A DNA stretch of 64,000 nucleotides, from contig NZ_CP043639.1 in assembly GCF_014217605.1 (NCBI RefSeq), positions 457,501 to 521,500 on the forward strand. The letters are read 5' to 3'. Below, in pieces: positions 8,755-17,102 of the stretch. Position 1 is the stretch's first letter. The number at the start of each line of letters is the position of its first letter. This DNA comes from Sphingomonas sp. NBWT7 (GTDB lineage Bacteria > Pseudomonadota > Alphaproteobacteria > Sphingomonadales > Sphingomonadaceae). The translations under genes were made by a program, and so were the position numbers. The notes under the pieces were generated by a model that was not told the origin of the DNA, made no database searches, and was given only the letters and a program-made list of their open reading frames with translations.

Positions 8755-9534
8755 ATGGCCGGTCGGTATGCAGGCAAACATGTGTTCGTCGCGGGGGCGT
8801 CGAGCGGGATCAATCTGGGCATCGCGCACGCCTTTGCCGCCGAAGGCGCCAAGGTAACCGTGCTGAGCCGCAGCGCTGACAAGATCGAGGCGGCGGCTGC
8901 CGGGCTGCACGACGCGGGTGCGGAGGCGATCGGCATCGCGTGCGACGTGCGCGACTATCCGGGGCTGGAGGCGGCCTATGCCGAGGCCACGGGTAAGTTC
9001 GGACCGATCGACGTCTTGATATCGGGCGCGGCGGGCAATTTCCTCGCACCCGCGGTCAAGCTGTCGGCGAACGCGTTCAAGACCGTCGTCGATATCGACC
9101 TGCTCGGCACGTTCAACGTGTTCCGCGCGAGCTACGATCACTTGGTGAGGCCCGGCGCGTCGCTGATCGCGATCACCGCCGGTCAGGCGGTCCATCCGTC
9201 GTCGTTCCAGATCCATGCCTGCGCCGCCAAGGCCGGCGTCAACATGGTAACGAAGTGTCTCGCGCTCGAATGGGGCCCGGCCGGCATCCGCGTCAACGGC
9301 ATCTCGCCCGGCCCGATCGGTGATACCGAAGGCATGAAGCGTCTCGGCGGCGATCCGGCGCGCGAGCAGCAGATCAAGGGCCGCCTCGCGCTGCGCGACT
9401 ATGGCACCAAGGCCGACGTGGCAGAGGCAGCGCTGTGGCTGTCGAGCCCTGAGGCGAAATACGTCACCGGCGCGATCCTCAACGTCGACGGTGGCAGCGA
9501 CTTGGGCGACGCGAGCGCCAACGCGCTCGGCTGA
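8755..9534 (+). CDS. 2,4-dienoyl-CoA reductase-like SDR
   Basis: A 259-residue short-chain dehydrogenase. The cofactor motif is AGASSGINLGIA near residue 15. The usual catalytic YxxxK is not kept: the segment reads FQIHACAAKAGVNM, with Lys present but no Tyr four residues before it. The same loss, together with EWGPAGIRVNGISPGPI and TEGMKRLGG, is characteristic of peroxisomal-type 2,4-dienoyl-CoA reductases, which saturate double bonds of unsaturated acyl-CoAs with NADPH. This fits the neighbouring CoA ligase and dehydrogenases. The ATG at 8755 is chosen for its GGGAGAGGG ribosome site; upstream frame belongs to the antisense of the LuxR remnant. Confidence 0.87.
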   Translation: MAGRYAGKHVFVAGASSGINLGIAHAFAAEGAKVTVLSRSADKIEAAAAGLHDAGAEAIGIACDVRDYPGLEAAYAEATGKFGPIDVLISGAAGNFLAPAVKLSANAFKTVVDIDLLGTFNVFRASYDHLVRPGASLIAITAGQAVHPSSFQIHACAAKAGVNMVTKCLALEWGPAGIRVNGISPGPIGDTEGMKRLGGDPAREQQIKGRLALRDYGTKADVAEAALWLSSPEAKYVTGAILNVDGGSDLGDASANALG

Positions 9535-9554
9535 TCGAAAGCCGCGGCCGGCGA

Positions 9555-10034
9555 TCAGGCGGGGCGGTTGACGCCGATCCCCAGATCCGCCGGCCCGAAG
9601 GCGTCCGGCAGTAGATCGGACAGGCGATAGTGCGCGATCGCATCGCCCTGCGCGCCGGCGCAATAGACGCGAACGTCACGTCCGCCGATCTGCGCGGCTT
9701 CGTTGATCACCTGACGGCAGCGGCCGCAGGGCCGGACGACATCCGCGCCGGTGATCGCGCCCGATCGGATCATCCCGCCGACGACGCCGATCGCGACGAC
9801 GTCGCCCAGCCGCCCGCTCGCGCTCGCCGTCGCGATCGCTACCGTCTCCGCGCACAGCGACAGGCCGTAGCTCGCATTCTCGAAGTTGGCGCCCGGCACG
9901 ATCGTGTCGTCCGCCAGCAGCACCGCCGCGCCGACGCCGAAATTGGAATAGGGGGCGTGCGCATGTTCCGCCGCCGCGCGCGCCGCTGCGATCAGCCGCG
10001 CCGCCTCGTCACCATGGTCCACGATATCGTTCAT
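9555..10034 (-). CDS. cdd: cytidine deaminase
   Basis: A 159-residue tetrameric-type cytidine deaminase, converting (deoxy)cytidine to (deoxy)uridine in pyrimidine salvage. The zinc/catalytic motifs are CAETVA (Cys, Ala, Glu) near residue 60 and PCGRCRQ near 96, and the family signature YSNFGVGAAV lies near 30. The ATG at 10034 overlaps the stop of the upstream GH25-like gene by 4 nt (ATGA), so the two are cotranslated; a longer upstream frame would run into that gene and is rejected. Confidence 0.94.
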   Translation of the reverse strand: MNDIVDHGDEAARLIAAARAAAEHAHAPYSNFGVGAAVLLADDTIVPGANFENASYGLSLCAETVAIATASASGRLGDVVAIGVVGGMIRSGAITGADVVRPCGRCRQVINEAAQIGGRDVRVYCAGAQGDAIAHYRLSDLLPDAFGPADLGIGVNRPA

Positions 10035-10705
10035 TGCGCCGCCACGTCCCAATTGATCGTTCCGTTCACCCCGTCGATCCGCCGCCGGTCGCTCGCGCGC
10101 CACATGCGCCACGGGCGCGAGGCATAGTCGGGCGCGAAGAAATTACCCTGTGCCCACAACGGACGCGGGATCGCACTTGCCAAATCGTATCGCCGTTCGA
10201 CCGTGCGCGAGACGCGCAGCATCACCGGCGTGCCGGTATGCGCCTCGATCATGCTCGCCGCCTGCCGGATGGCGTCGACGAGCTGCTGACGCTCGGGCTG
10301 GGTGTCGCATCCCTCGACGGTGTCGATGTCGATCGCAGCAGGCAGTGCGCGGTCGTCGCGCGGTACGACGGTGTTGAACGCATTCGCCTGATCGATTGCC
10401 GGTTGGCACATCGACCAGACGTGAACCGCCCCGCGTCGCATGCCCGCGGCGGCGATGCCTTGCCAGTTCGTCTCGAACTGCCGGTCGCGTTGCACCGCGC
10501 CGTCGGTCGCGACAGCATAGGCGAAATCGGCGCCGCCGCCCGCCACGACCGGCCACTCGATCGCGCCGTTCGCCTCGCTCACGTCGACGCCCTGCACCGG
10601 ATAGGTTTCGGTTGAGGGCCGCCAACGCGCGGCATATTGCCACCCCGCAACGCCAAGCACCGCCAGCGCGAGCACGATCAGGACGAAGCGGCCAATCCCG
10701 TACAT
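10031..10705 (-). CDS. GH25-type muramidase-like protein, membrane anchored
   Basis: A 224-residue protein with one N-terminal membrane segment (about residues 6-26) and a periplasmic glycoside hydrolase family 25 domain. GVDVSEANGAIEW holds the first acidic residue (Asp41), and AAIDIDTVEG holds Asp126 and Asp128 where GH25 lysozymes have D-x-E; the proton donor Glu is thus Asp. RGAVHVWSMC with a downstream NAF corresponds to the GAYHFF region. It would cleave, or only bind, peptidoglycan. It overlaps cdd by 4 nt and follows UPF0262 by 4 nt, so a three-gene unit is likely. Confidence 0.8.
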   Translation of the reverse strand: MYGIGRFVLIVLALAVLGVAGWQYAARWRPSTETYPVQGVDVSEANGAIEWPVVAGGGADFAYAVATDGAVQRDRQFETNWQGIAAAGMRRGAVHVWSMCQPAIDQANAFNTVVPRDDRALPAAIDIDTVEGCDTQPERQQLVDAIRQAASMIEAHTGTPVMLRVSRTVERRYDLASAIPRPLWAQGNFFAPDYASRPWRMWRASDRRRIDGVNGTINWDVAAQ

Positions 10706-10709
10706 CGCC

Positions 10710-11192
10710 TCAGCCCTTGATGTGCAGCACGCAGATCAGCGTGAACAGCCGCCGCGCGGTGTCGAAATCGACCTCTATCTTGCCCGCCAGCCGCTCGCGC
10801 AGCAGCTCGGCCGCCTCATTGTGAATCCCGCGCCGCGCCATGTCGACCGTCTCGATCTGCTGCGGCGTTGCCTGACGTATTGCTTGGAAGTAGCTGTCGC
10901 AGATTGCGAAATAGTCGCGGATTGGCCGGCGGAAACGCCCCATACCAAGAATATGCGCTTCGAGCGGCGAGCCGTCCTCGCGCTTGATCTGCATTGCCAG
11001 CCGCCCTTCCTCGACCGACAGCGCCAACCGGTACGGCCCGGCATAGCCGTCGGGGTGCTGCTTCTGCGGGGCGAAGTGATTGCCCTCGATAAGATCGAAG
11101 ATCGCGATCCGCCGTTCCTGCTCGATATCGGCCGAGCGCCACAGGATCGTGCGTTCGTCCAGTTCGATGTCGATGATCCGCGGATCGGCCAT
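10710..11192 (-). CDS. UPF0262 family protein
   Basis: A 160-residue cytosolic protein of the alphaproteobacterial UPF0262 family, function unknown. Characteristic segments are RIIDIELDERTILWRSADIEQERRIAI, MGRFRRPIRDYFAICDSYF and GIHNEAAELLRERL. The ATG at 11192 opens the family's conserved N-terminus (MADPRIIDI). It is divergent from dnaB and first in the unit with the GH25-like gene and cdd. The acidic and basic helices suggest a binding role, but no catalytic motif is visible. Confidence 0.92.
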   Translation of the reverse strand: MADPRIIDIELDERTILWRSADIEQERRIAIFDLIEGNHFAPQKQHPDGYAGPYRLALSVEEGRLAMQIKREDGSPLEAHILGMGRFRRPIRDYFAICDSYFQAIRQATPQQIETVDMARRGIHNEAAELLRERLAGKIEVDFDTARRLFTLICVLHIKG

Positions 11193-11210
11193 CTGGTCGC
11201 GATAGAGACC

Positions 11211-11229
11211 AATTGTCGCTGCGACAATT
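11211..11229. promoter_or_regulatory. perfect 19-bp palindrome between UPF0262 and dnaB
   Basis: AATTGTCGC-T-GCGACAATT, perfect 9-bp arms around one base, in the 90-nt divergent spacer. It lies 19 nt before the UPF0262 start and 54 nt before dnaB, a natural operator position for either gene. It could also form a short hairpin in RNA. Confidence 0.55.
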
Positions 11230-11282
11230 CTCGTGTTCCACAGTTTCGCCGCGCGCCGGCAATGCGTAGAAGAGGTCGCATC

Positions 11283-12773
11283 ATGGCGACTCTGGCTTTC
11301 CCGCAAGCGGCTCCGGCTGCCCCCGTCCACTTGCCCCGCAACGTTGAGGCGGAGGCCGCGATGCTCGGCGCGATGATGATCGACAACCGGCTGGCGGACG
11401 ATATCGCCGACCAGCTCGATCCGCAGCATTTCTACGAACCGGTGCATGGCCGCGTCTTCGCGGCGATCAAGACGCTGCGGTCGAACGACATGCTCGCTAC
11501 TCCCGTCACGCTACGCCCGATGTTCGAGGCGGACGAGGGGATGCGCGAGCTCGGCGGCCCGGCGTATCTCGCGCAGCTGACCGGATCGGGCGCGGGGCTG
11601 ATCGGCGCGCGTCAGTTCGCCAAGCAGATCTACGATCTTGCGATGCTGCGCGCGCTGGTGACGGTGGGTCGCACGCTGGTCGATCGCGCGATGGACACGT
11701 CGGAGGAGGTGAACCCGCGCGCGCAGATCGAGCTTGCCGAAGAGGAATTGTTCAAGGTCGCAGCCGACGGGACGACCGAGAATGCGATCAAGAGCTTCGC
11801 GCAGGCGACCAAGGTCGCGCTGAAGATGGCGGAGACCGCGCTCAACTCGGGCGGCAAGGTTTCGGGCATCACGACCGGCTTCGATACGGTCAACGGCCGG
11901 ATCGGCGGCATGCACCGTTCAGACCTTATGATCCTTGCCGGGCGCCCCGGCATGGGCAAGACGTCGCTCGCCACCAACATTGCGTTCAACGCCGCGCAGC
12001 GCTGGATGATGGACATGAAGGCAGGTATTGCGCCGAGCGAGTCGATCGGCGCCAAGGTCGCGTTCTTCAGCCTGGAAATGTCGGCCGACCAGCTCGCGAC
12101 GCGTATCCTCGCCGAACAGTCGCGCATCACGTCGGAGAAGCTGCGCCGCGGCGACATCAGCCGCGCCGAGTTCCACCAGCTTGCCGCCGCCGCCGCCGAT
12201 CTGGAAAGCCTGCCGCTGTTCATCGACGATACCGGCGGCCTGTCGATCAGTGCGCTGCACACGCGCGTTCGCCGGCTGCAGCGGCGTCACAATAACGAAA
12301 TCGGTCTGGTTATCGTCGATTACCTCCAGCTCCTCAGCGGCAGCGGCAAATCGAGCGACGGCAATCGTGTGCAGGAAATCTCCGAGATCAGCCGCGGGTT
12401 GAAGACGCTGGCAAAGGATCTTCACGTCCCCGTGCTGGCGCTGTCGCAGCTCAGCCGCGCGGTCGAGCAGCGCGAGGACAAGCGCCCGCAGCTCTCGGAC
12501 CTGCGCGAATCGGGGTCGATCGAGCAGGACGCGGACATGGTGTGGTTCGTGTTCCGCGAGGATTATTACGTCGCGGCGAAGGAGCCAAAGCGACCGACCG
12601 AGGGTGACAATTCGAAGATCTTCGAGGACCATGCGGCGTGGGCGAGCGACATGGAGCGCGTCTACGGTCTCGCCGAACTCATCATCGCCAAGCAGCGTCA
12701 TGGCGCGACAGGGAAGGTGACGATGAAGTTCGATCCCAGCGTGACGCGGTTCAGCGACTACGCCGGCTATTGA
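11283..12773 (+). CDS. dnaB: replicative DNA helicase DnaB
   Basis: A 496-residue hexameric helicase that unwinds DNA at the replication fork. The N-terminal primase-interacting domain starts with PRNVEAEAAMLGAMMIDNR. The RecA-like motor has Walker A AGRPGMGKTS near residue 219, the FFSLEMS motif near 260, Walker B LVIVDYLQLL near 343 and the DLRESGSIEQDAD motif near 410. Length and motifs are complete. The start has AGAAGAGG upstream. Divergent from UPF0262 across a short spacer with a perfect palindrome. Confidence 0.98.
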   Translation: MATLAFPQAAPAAPVHLPRNVEAEAAMLGAMMIDNRLADDIADQLDPQHFYEPVHGRVFAAIKTLRSNDMLATPVTLRPMFEADEGMRELGGPAYLAQLTGSGAGLIGARQFAKQIYDLAMLRALVTVGRTLVDRAMDTSEEVNPRAQIELAEEELFKVAADGTTENAIKSFAQATKVALKMAETALNSGGKVSGITTGFDTVNGRIGGMHRSDLMILAGRPGMGKTSLATNIAFNAAQRWMMDMKAGIAPSESIGAKVAFFSLEMSADQLATRILAEQSRITSEKLRRGDISRAEFHQLAAAAADLESLPLFIDDTGGLSISALHTRVRRLQRRHNNEIGLVIVDYLQLLSGSGKSSDGNRVQEISEISRGLKTLAKDLHVPVLALSQLSRAVEQREDKRPQLSDLRESGSIEQDADMVWFVFREDYYVAAKEPKRPTEGDNSKIFEDHAAWASDMERVYGLAELIIAKQRHGATGKVTMKFDPSVTRFSDYAGY

Positions 12774-12842
12774 TCGGAATAGGTTCGCGTTGTTGGTGAG
12801 CACGTCTGAACCACGGCGCGCCTTCGGCCGCGGGGCGGCGCG

Positions 12843-13601
12843 TCAGAACGCGGGCTCTTCGCCCGGCTTCTCGGGCACGTGGATGCCACATTCCACCTTG
12901 TCCCAACCGCGCCAGCGCCCGGCGCGGGGATCCTCGCCCGGCAGCACCTTCGAGGTGCACGGCTTACACCCGATCGAGGGATAGCCGTCCGCCTCCAGCG
13001 GATGCCGCGGTAGTTCGTGCGTATCGAAATAGGCGTCGATACGCGCCTTGTCCCAGTCGGCGAGCGGATTGAGTTTCAGCCGTCCCTCGTCGATCTCGAA
13101 CCGCGGCAGCGCGGCGCGGGTCTTCGACTGGAACCCCTTGCGGCCGGATATCCACGCGTCGAACGGCAGCAGCGCGCGGCGCAGCGGCTCTACCTTGCGC
13201 AGATCGCAGCAGCCGTCAGGATCATATGACCAGCGCAGCCCGGTCGCGTCCTTCGCCGCCAGCAGTCGCGGATCGGGCCGATAGACGCGCAGGTCGGTAA
13301 AGCCGAGCTGTTCGGCGAGTTGGTCACGATATTCAAGCGTTTCGCCGAACATCTTCTGCGTATTGGTGAAGATGACCGGCACGTCCTTGTCGACCCGCGC
13401 GATCATGTGCAGCAGCACCGCGGATTCGGACCCGAACGAGGACACCGCCGCCACCCGCCCGGCAAGGTCGCCGCTGAGCAGGATGCGCAGCATTTCCTGC
13501 GTTTCCACGCCCGCGAAGCGCGCCTCCATCGCCGCCGCATCTGCCTGGGTGAAGGCGGGCGTGACGTCGATCATGTCGAGGCGCCGCGCGGCCTCAGCCA
13601 T
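12843..13601 (-). CDS. cysH: phosphoadenylyl/adenylyl-sulfate reductase, APS-type
   Basis: A 252-residue thiol-dependent sulfonucleotide reductase making sulfite from activated sulfate. SSFGSESAVLLHM is the PP-loop-type motif near residue 53. Two cysteine pairs (DGCCDLRKVEPL near 133 and GCKPCTS near 218) mark a [4Fe-4S] cluster, found in enzymes that reduce APS rather than PAPS. The catalytic cysteine is in VECGIH near the C-terminus. The start overlaps the DUF934 gene by 8 nt. Last gene of the sulfate assimilation operon. Confidence 0.94.
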   Translation of the reverse strand: MAEAARRLDMIDVTPAFTQADAAAMEARFAGVETQEMLRILLSGDLAGRVAAVSSFGSESAVLLHMIARVDKDVPVIFTNTQKMFGETLEYRDQLAEQLGFTDLRVYRPDPRLLAAKDATGLRWSYDPDGCCDLRKVEPLRRALLPFDAWISGRKGFQSKTRAALPRFEIDEGRLKLNPLADWDKARIDAYFDTHELPRHPLEADGYPSIGCKPCTSKVLPGEDPRAGRWRGWDKVECGIHVPEKPGEEPAF

Positions 13602-14043
13602 GGCGCAGCTTCCACACCGGCACCGCCGCGTCGGCGGCGGACTGGTAATGGTAATCGTAGCGATCGAGGCTGCGCTGCAGCGTGTCCGGGTCAATCGGCG
13701 CCTCCGGCGCAAAGCTGTCGAACCCGCAGCGGCGCATGAACGGCAGCTGGTCGACCAGCACGTCGCCCGCTGCGCGGAGCTCACCGCTATAGCCCGCCTC
13801 GCGCAGTACGCGCGCCGCGGAATAGCCCCGACCGTCACGGAAGGTGGGGAAGCTCACTTCGATCAGCGCGAGCTGGCCGAGGTGCGGCAGCAGCGCGCGT
13901 GCGTCGTCGCCCGCTTCGATCCGCACCGCGCCGGCGTTGGTCTGTCCCTCGAGAAACGAGTCGAGCGTAACCGCCGGCTCGTCGTGCGCCTCGTCGTCGC
14001 GAAAACGCAGCAGCGCATCGGTGTTGCCGGCCAGATCAGCCAT
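13594..14043 (-). CDS. DUF934 protein (sulfur assimilation-associated)
   Basis: A 149-residue cytosolic protein of the DUF934 family, always found beside sulfite/nitrite reductase and cysH in proteobacteria, biochemical role unknown. Conserved parts are LIEVSFPTFRDGRGYSAARVLRE, then YSGELRAAGDVLVDQLPFMRRCGFD. The ATG at 14043 overlaps the sulfite reductase stop by 8 nt; the stop overlaps cysH by 8 nt. This tight coupling suggests a partner or assembly factor for the two reductases. Confidence 0.92.
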   Translation of the reverse strand: MADLAGNTDALLRFRDDEAHDEPAVTLDSFLEGQTNAGAVRIEAGDDARALLPHLGQLALIEVSFPTFRDGRGYSAARVLREAGYSGELRAAGDVLVDQLPFMRRCGFDSFAPEAPIDPDTLQRSLDRYDYHYQSAADAAVPVWKLRHG

Positions 14044-15670
14044 TGTAGATCGCCTCCTTGAACGCATCGAAGCCGACGCGGCGATAGGTATCGAGGAAGC
14101 GCTCGCCCGGCTCGCGGACTGCGACGAACTTGTCGGTGACGCGCTCGATCGCATCGACGATGCCGTCCTCGTCGAACCCAGGGCCGGTGATCTTGCCGAG
14201 GCTCACGTCCTCCGCGCCCGACCCGCCGAGCAGCAGTTGGTAATTCTCCTTGCCCTTACGGTCGACGCCTAGGATGCCGATGTGCCCGGCGTGGTGGTGG
14301 CCGCAGGCGTTGATGCAGCCCGATATCTTGAGCTTGAGCTCGCCCAGGTCGCGCTGCCGATCGAGATCCTTGAAGCGCGTCGCGATCTTCTGTGCCACCG
14401 GGATCGAGCGCGCGTTGGCGAGGCTGCAGTAATCGAGGCCGGGACAGGCGATGATGTCGCTGATGAGGTCGAGGTTCGCCTCGGCGAGCCCGGCCTCGGT
14501 CAGCGCTTGCCAGACGGCGTTGAGGTCCGCCTTGCGCACATGCGGCAGGACGATGTTCTGCGCATGCGTCACGCGAAGCTCGTCGAACGAGTAGCGCTGC
14601 GCGAGATCGGCCATCACATCGATCTGGTCGGCGCTCGCATCGCCGGGAATCCCGCCGACGGGCTTCAGCGAAATGTTGACGATGGCATAGCCCGGCGCCT
14701 GGTGCGATTTCACGTTCTGGTCGAGCCACACCGCGAAATCGGGATCGCTGCGGTCGACCGAGTCCGACGCGCTTGCCTCGAACGCGGGCGGCGCGAAGAA
14801 GGCGCTGATCCGATCGAATTCGGCGAGCGGGGGATCGATCCCCAGCGTCTTGACGTGCGCGAACTCCGCCTCGACCTGTCGACGATATTCATCCGCGCCA
14901 AGTTCATGGATCAGGATCTTGATGCGCGCCTTGTAGATGTTGTCGCGCCGGCCGTAGCGATTGTAGACGCGCAGGCACGCCTCGAGATAGCTCAGCAGAT
15001 CGTCGGCACCGACGAAGTCCTTGATCTCGGGCGCGATCATCGGCGTGCGGCCCATGCCGCCACCGACGAACACGCGCCCGCCGAGAACGCCGTCGCGCTT
15101 CACCAGCTCGATGCCGATATCGTGCAGTCGCATCGCCGCGCGATCCTCGGGCGCCGCGATGACGGCGATCTTGAACTTGCGCGGCAGGTAGCTGAATTCG
15201 GGGTGGGAGGTGCTCCACTGGCGCAGCAACTCGGCCCAGGGGCGCGGATCGGCCACCTCGTCCGCGGCGGCGCCGGCATACTGGTCCGAACTAATGTTGC
15301 GGATGCAATTGCCGCTCGTCTGGATCGCGTGCATCTCGACCGTCGCTAGCTCGGCGAGAATGTCAGGCGCGTCCTCCAGCTTGATCCAATTGTACTGGAT
15401 GTTCTGGCGCGTGGTGAAGTGGCCGTAACCACGGTCGTATTTACGCGCGATATGCCCCAGCATTCGCATCTGCCGGCTGTCGAGCGTGCCATAGGGCACC
15501 GCGACGCGCAGCATGTAGGCGTGGAGCTGCAGATAGAGGCCGTTCATCAGCCGCAGCGGCTTGAACTGATCCTCGCTGATCTGCCCCGCCAAGCGACGCT
15601 TCACCTGATCGCGGAACTCGTCGACCCGCGCGTCGACGATCGACTGGTCATATTGATCGTATTTATACAT
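14036..15670 (-). CDS. cysI: sulfite/nitrite reductase hemoprotein
   Basis: A 544-residue siroheme and [4Fe-4S] reductase that would reduce sulfite to sulfide. The duplicated ferredoxin-like halves include HFTTRQNIQYNWIKLEDAPDILAEL and the siroheme-binding TSGNCIRNI near residue 120. The cluster cysteines are in CPGLDYCSLANARSIP and CINACGHHHAGHIG near 410-455. No flavoprotein subunit (cysJ) gene is nearby, so electrons probably come from ferredoxin or another donor. A nitrite substrate is possible, but cysH and siroheme synthesis beside it favour sulfite. Confidence 0.93.
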   Translation of the reverse strand: MYKYDQYDQSIVDARVDEFRDQVKRRLAGQISEDQFKPLRLMNGLYLQLHAYMLRVAVPYGTLDSRQMRMLGHIARKYDRGYGHFTTRQNIQYNWIKLEDAPDILAELATVEMHAIQTSGNCIRNISSDQYAGAAADEVADPRPWAELLRQWSTSHPEFSYLPRKFKIAVIAAPEDRAAMRLHDIGIELVKRDGVLGGRVFVGGGMGRTPMIAPEIKDFVGADDLLSYLEACLRVYNRYGRRDNIYKARIKILIHELGADEYRRQVEAEFAHVKTLGIDPPLAEFDRISAFFAPPAFEASASDSVDRSDPDFAVWLDQNVKSHQAPGYAIVNISLKPVGGIPGDASADQIDVMADLAQRYSFDELRVTHAQNIVLPHVRKADLNAVWQALTEAGLAEANLDLISDIIACPGLDYCSLANARSIPVAQKIATRFKDLDRQRDLGELKLKISGCINACGHHHAGHIGILGVDRKGKENYQLLLGGSGAEDVSLGKITGPGFDEDGIVDAIERVTDKFVAVREPGERFLDTYRRVGFDAFKEAIYNG

Positions 15671-15778
15671 CGCGACTTTCGTCCAAATCTGCGGTTCGCG
15701 GAAGGCCTGGAGCGGCGTTACGCGGGAAGGGAAAGTAGAAGGGCAGGGCGGCGTGTCAGCCGCGCCCGATGATGCGTC

Positions 15779-16075
15779 TCAGATCACCCAGCTTCCTGCG
15801 TCGGCATCGGCGGGCTTCAGCGTCAGATCGGGGCGCACGGTCGGGCCGAGCGCACGAATGCGATCCTTGATGTGCGCCGGGCGCGGGCCTTCCGCGGTCG
15901 CCGTCGCATCGATCACATAGGGACCGTTGACGCGCCGCGCGCCTTCCTCGGCCTTGGCGATCGCCTCGCCCTTATCGGCGACGTCGACGGCATCCTCGAC
16001 GTGGCGCGACCAGCCGTTGCCGGTCCACCACGTCACGTCGCCAGTCGGCAAATCGTTGCCCGTCAGCAGTTTCAT
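15779..16075 (-). CDS. DUF2849 protein
   Basis: A 98-residue protein of the DUF2849 family, which in alphaproteobacteria lies between siroheme synthesis and sulfite reductase genes; function unknown. Visible features are KLLTGNDLPTGDVTWWTGNGW at the N-terminus and an acidic/alanine-rich middle. It overlaps cobA by 4 nt (ATGA) and precedes the reductase by 108 nt. The context suggests a role in sulfite reductase maturation or regulation. Confidence 0.9.
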   Translation of the reverse strand: MKLLTGNDLPTGDVTWWTGNGWSRHVEDAVDVADKGEAIAKAEEGARRVNGPYVIDATATAEGPRPAHIKDRIRALGPTVRPDLTLKPADADAGSWVI

Positions 16076-16863
16076 GCGTTCAATCCCTCCGCGGCGCGCG
16101 CCCAGGCGACCAGCTTGTCCTCGGCGTCGGACAGTTCGACGACCTCGCCGACGACGATGATCGCCGGGCTCGCCACCGCCTCGCGTTCCACCATCGGGCC
16201 AAGATCGGCAAGCAGCGTCTTGAGCGCGCGATGCCCCGGCAGCGTACCCTTCTCGAGCACGGCGACAGGCATGTCGGGTGCGACGCCGTCGGCCATCAGC
16301 TTGTCGGCGATCGCCTCGGCGGTCGCGACACCCATGTAGATCACCAGCGTCCGACCCTGGCCGGCGAGACCGGCCCAGTCCTGCTCGGTCAGCCCCTTGC
16401 ACTGGCCGGCGACGAAGCTGACCGCGCTCGAATGGTCGCGGTGCGTCAGCGGCAGCATCGCCTCCGCCGCGCAACCGAGCGCAGCCGACACGCCCGGCAC
16501 CACTTCCACCGGCAGGCCGGCAGCGCGAACCGCCTCGACCTCCTCGCCGCCGCGCCCGAAGATGAACGGATCGCCGCCCTTCAGCCGCACGACGATACTC
16601 CCTGCGCGGACGTGCGCGACGATGAGCGCATTGATCGCCTCCTGCGGCAGCGTGTGGCGCGCGCGCCGCTTCGCGACCGAAATGCGATGCGCGCCGGCCG
16701 GCGCAATATCGAGCACGCGCGAATCGATCAGGCCGTCATGAACGACAACGTCGGCGACGCGCAGCGCCTCGACCGCGCGCACCGTCAACAGGACGGGATC
16801 GCCGGGGCCGGCGCCAACGAGGATGACGCGCCCGCGCGCGTCCGGATCGAGAAGGCTGATCAT
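16072..16863 (-). CDS. cobA: uroporphyrinogen-III C-methyltransferase
   Basis: A 263-residue SAM-dependent methyltransferase (SUMT) that makes precorrin-2, the precursor of siroheme. The N-terminal SAM loop is VILVGAGPGDPVLLTVRA. VRLKGGDPFIFGRGGEE and VEVVPGVSAALG are the family motifs, and VIYMG near residue 165 completes the active site. It lacks the oxidase/chelatase domain of full CysG. The start at ATG 16863 gives normal length; a TTG 36 nt upstream is an alternative. First gene of the sulfite operon, supplying the cofactor for the reductase. Confidence 0.92.
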   Translation of the reverse strand: MISLLDPDARGRVILVGAGPGDPVLLTVRAVEALRVADVVVHDGLIDSRVLDIAPAGAHRISVAKRRARHTLPQEAINALIVAHVRAGSIVVRLKGGDPFIFGRGGEEVEAVRAAGLPVEVVPGVSAALGCAAEAMLPLTHRDHSSAVSFVAGQCKGLTEQDWAGLAGQGRTLVIYMGVATAEAIADKLMADGVAPDMPVAVLEKGTLPGHRALKTLLADLGPMVEREAVASPAIIVVGEVVELSDAEDKLVAWARAAEGLNA

Positions 16864-17061
16864 GCCAAAGGAGATGGGCGAGGCGCGAATGAGCGGCAAC
16901 CGAGCGATGCTTGGCGTCGGCGTAGGTTAGCTATCGGTGGAGCGGCGGGGAGATTGCCGGCCTTCTAGGCCTATCGGGCCGGTGCCGCCGCGAGCCATAA
17001 ACCGGTGGCGGTGCCGGGGCGCGGATTACAGGATCGGCGAAAGATGCGCCGACGGCCACGC

Positions 17062-17096
17062 AAAAAAGAAGGGGCGACCCAGCGGGCCGCCCCCCC
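17062..17096 (-). terminator. intrinsic terminator of the small gene at 17103
   Basis: On the minus strand a GC-rich stem (GGGGCG/CGCCCC with an inner CCC/GGG) is followed by TTCTTTTTTG, a clear U tract. It ends transcription of the upstream 83-residue gene. Confidence 0.85.
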
Positions 17097-17102
17097 GACA
17101 GA

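Noticed and set aside
11233..11257. GGAAC-N16 element on the minus strand before UPF0262
   Set aside because: The -10 part is CGAC, not CGTT; two bases off in the most conserved element.
14282..15349. Long plus-strand frame opposite the sulfite reductase
   Set aside because: It is a mirror of the real gene's codons in GC-rich DNA, without a ribosome site or family motif.
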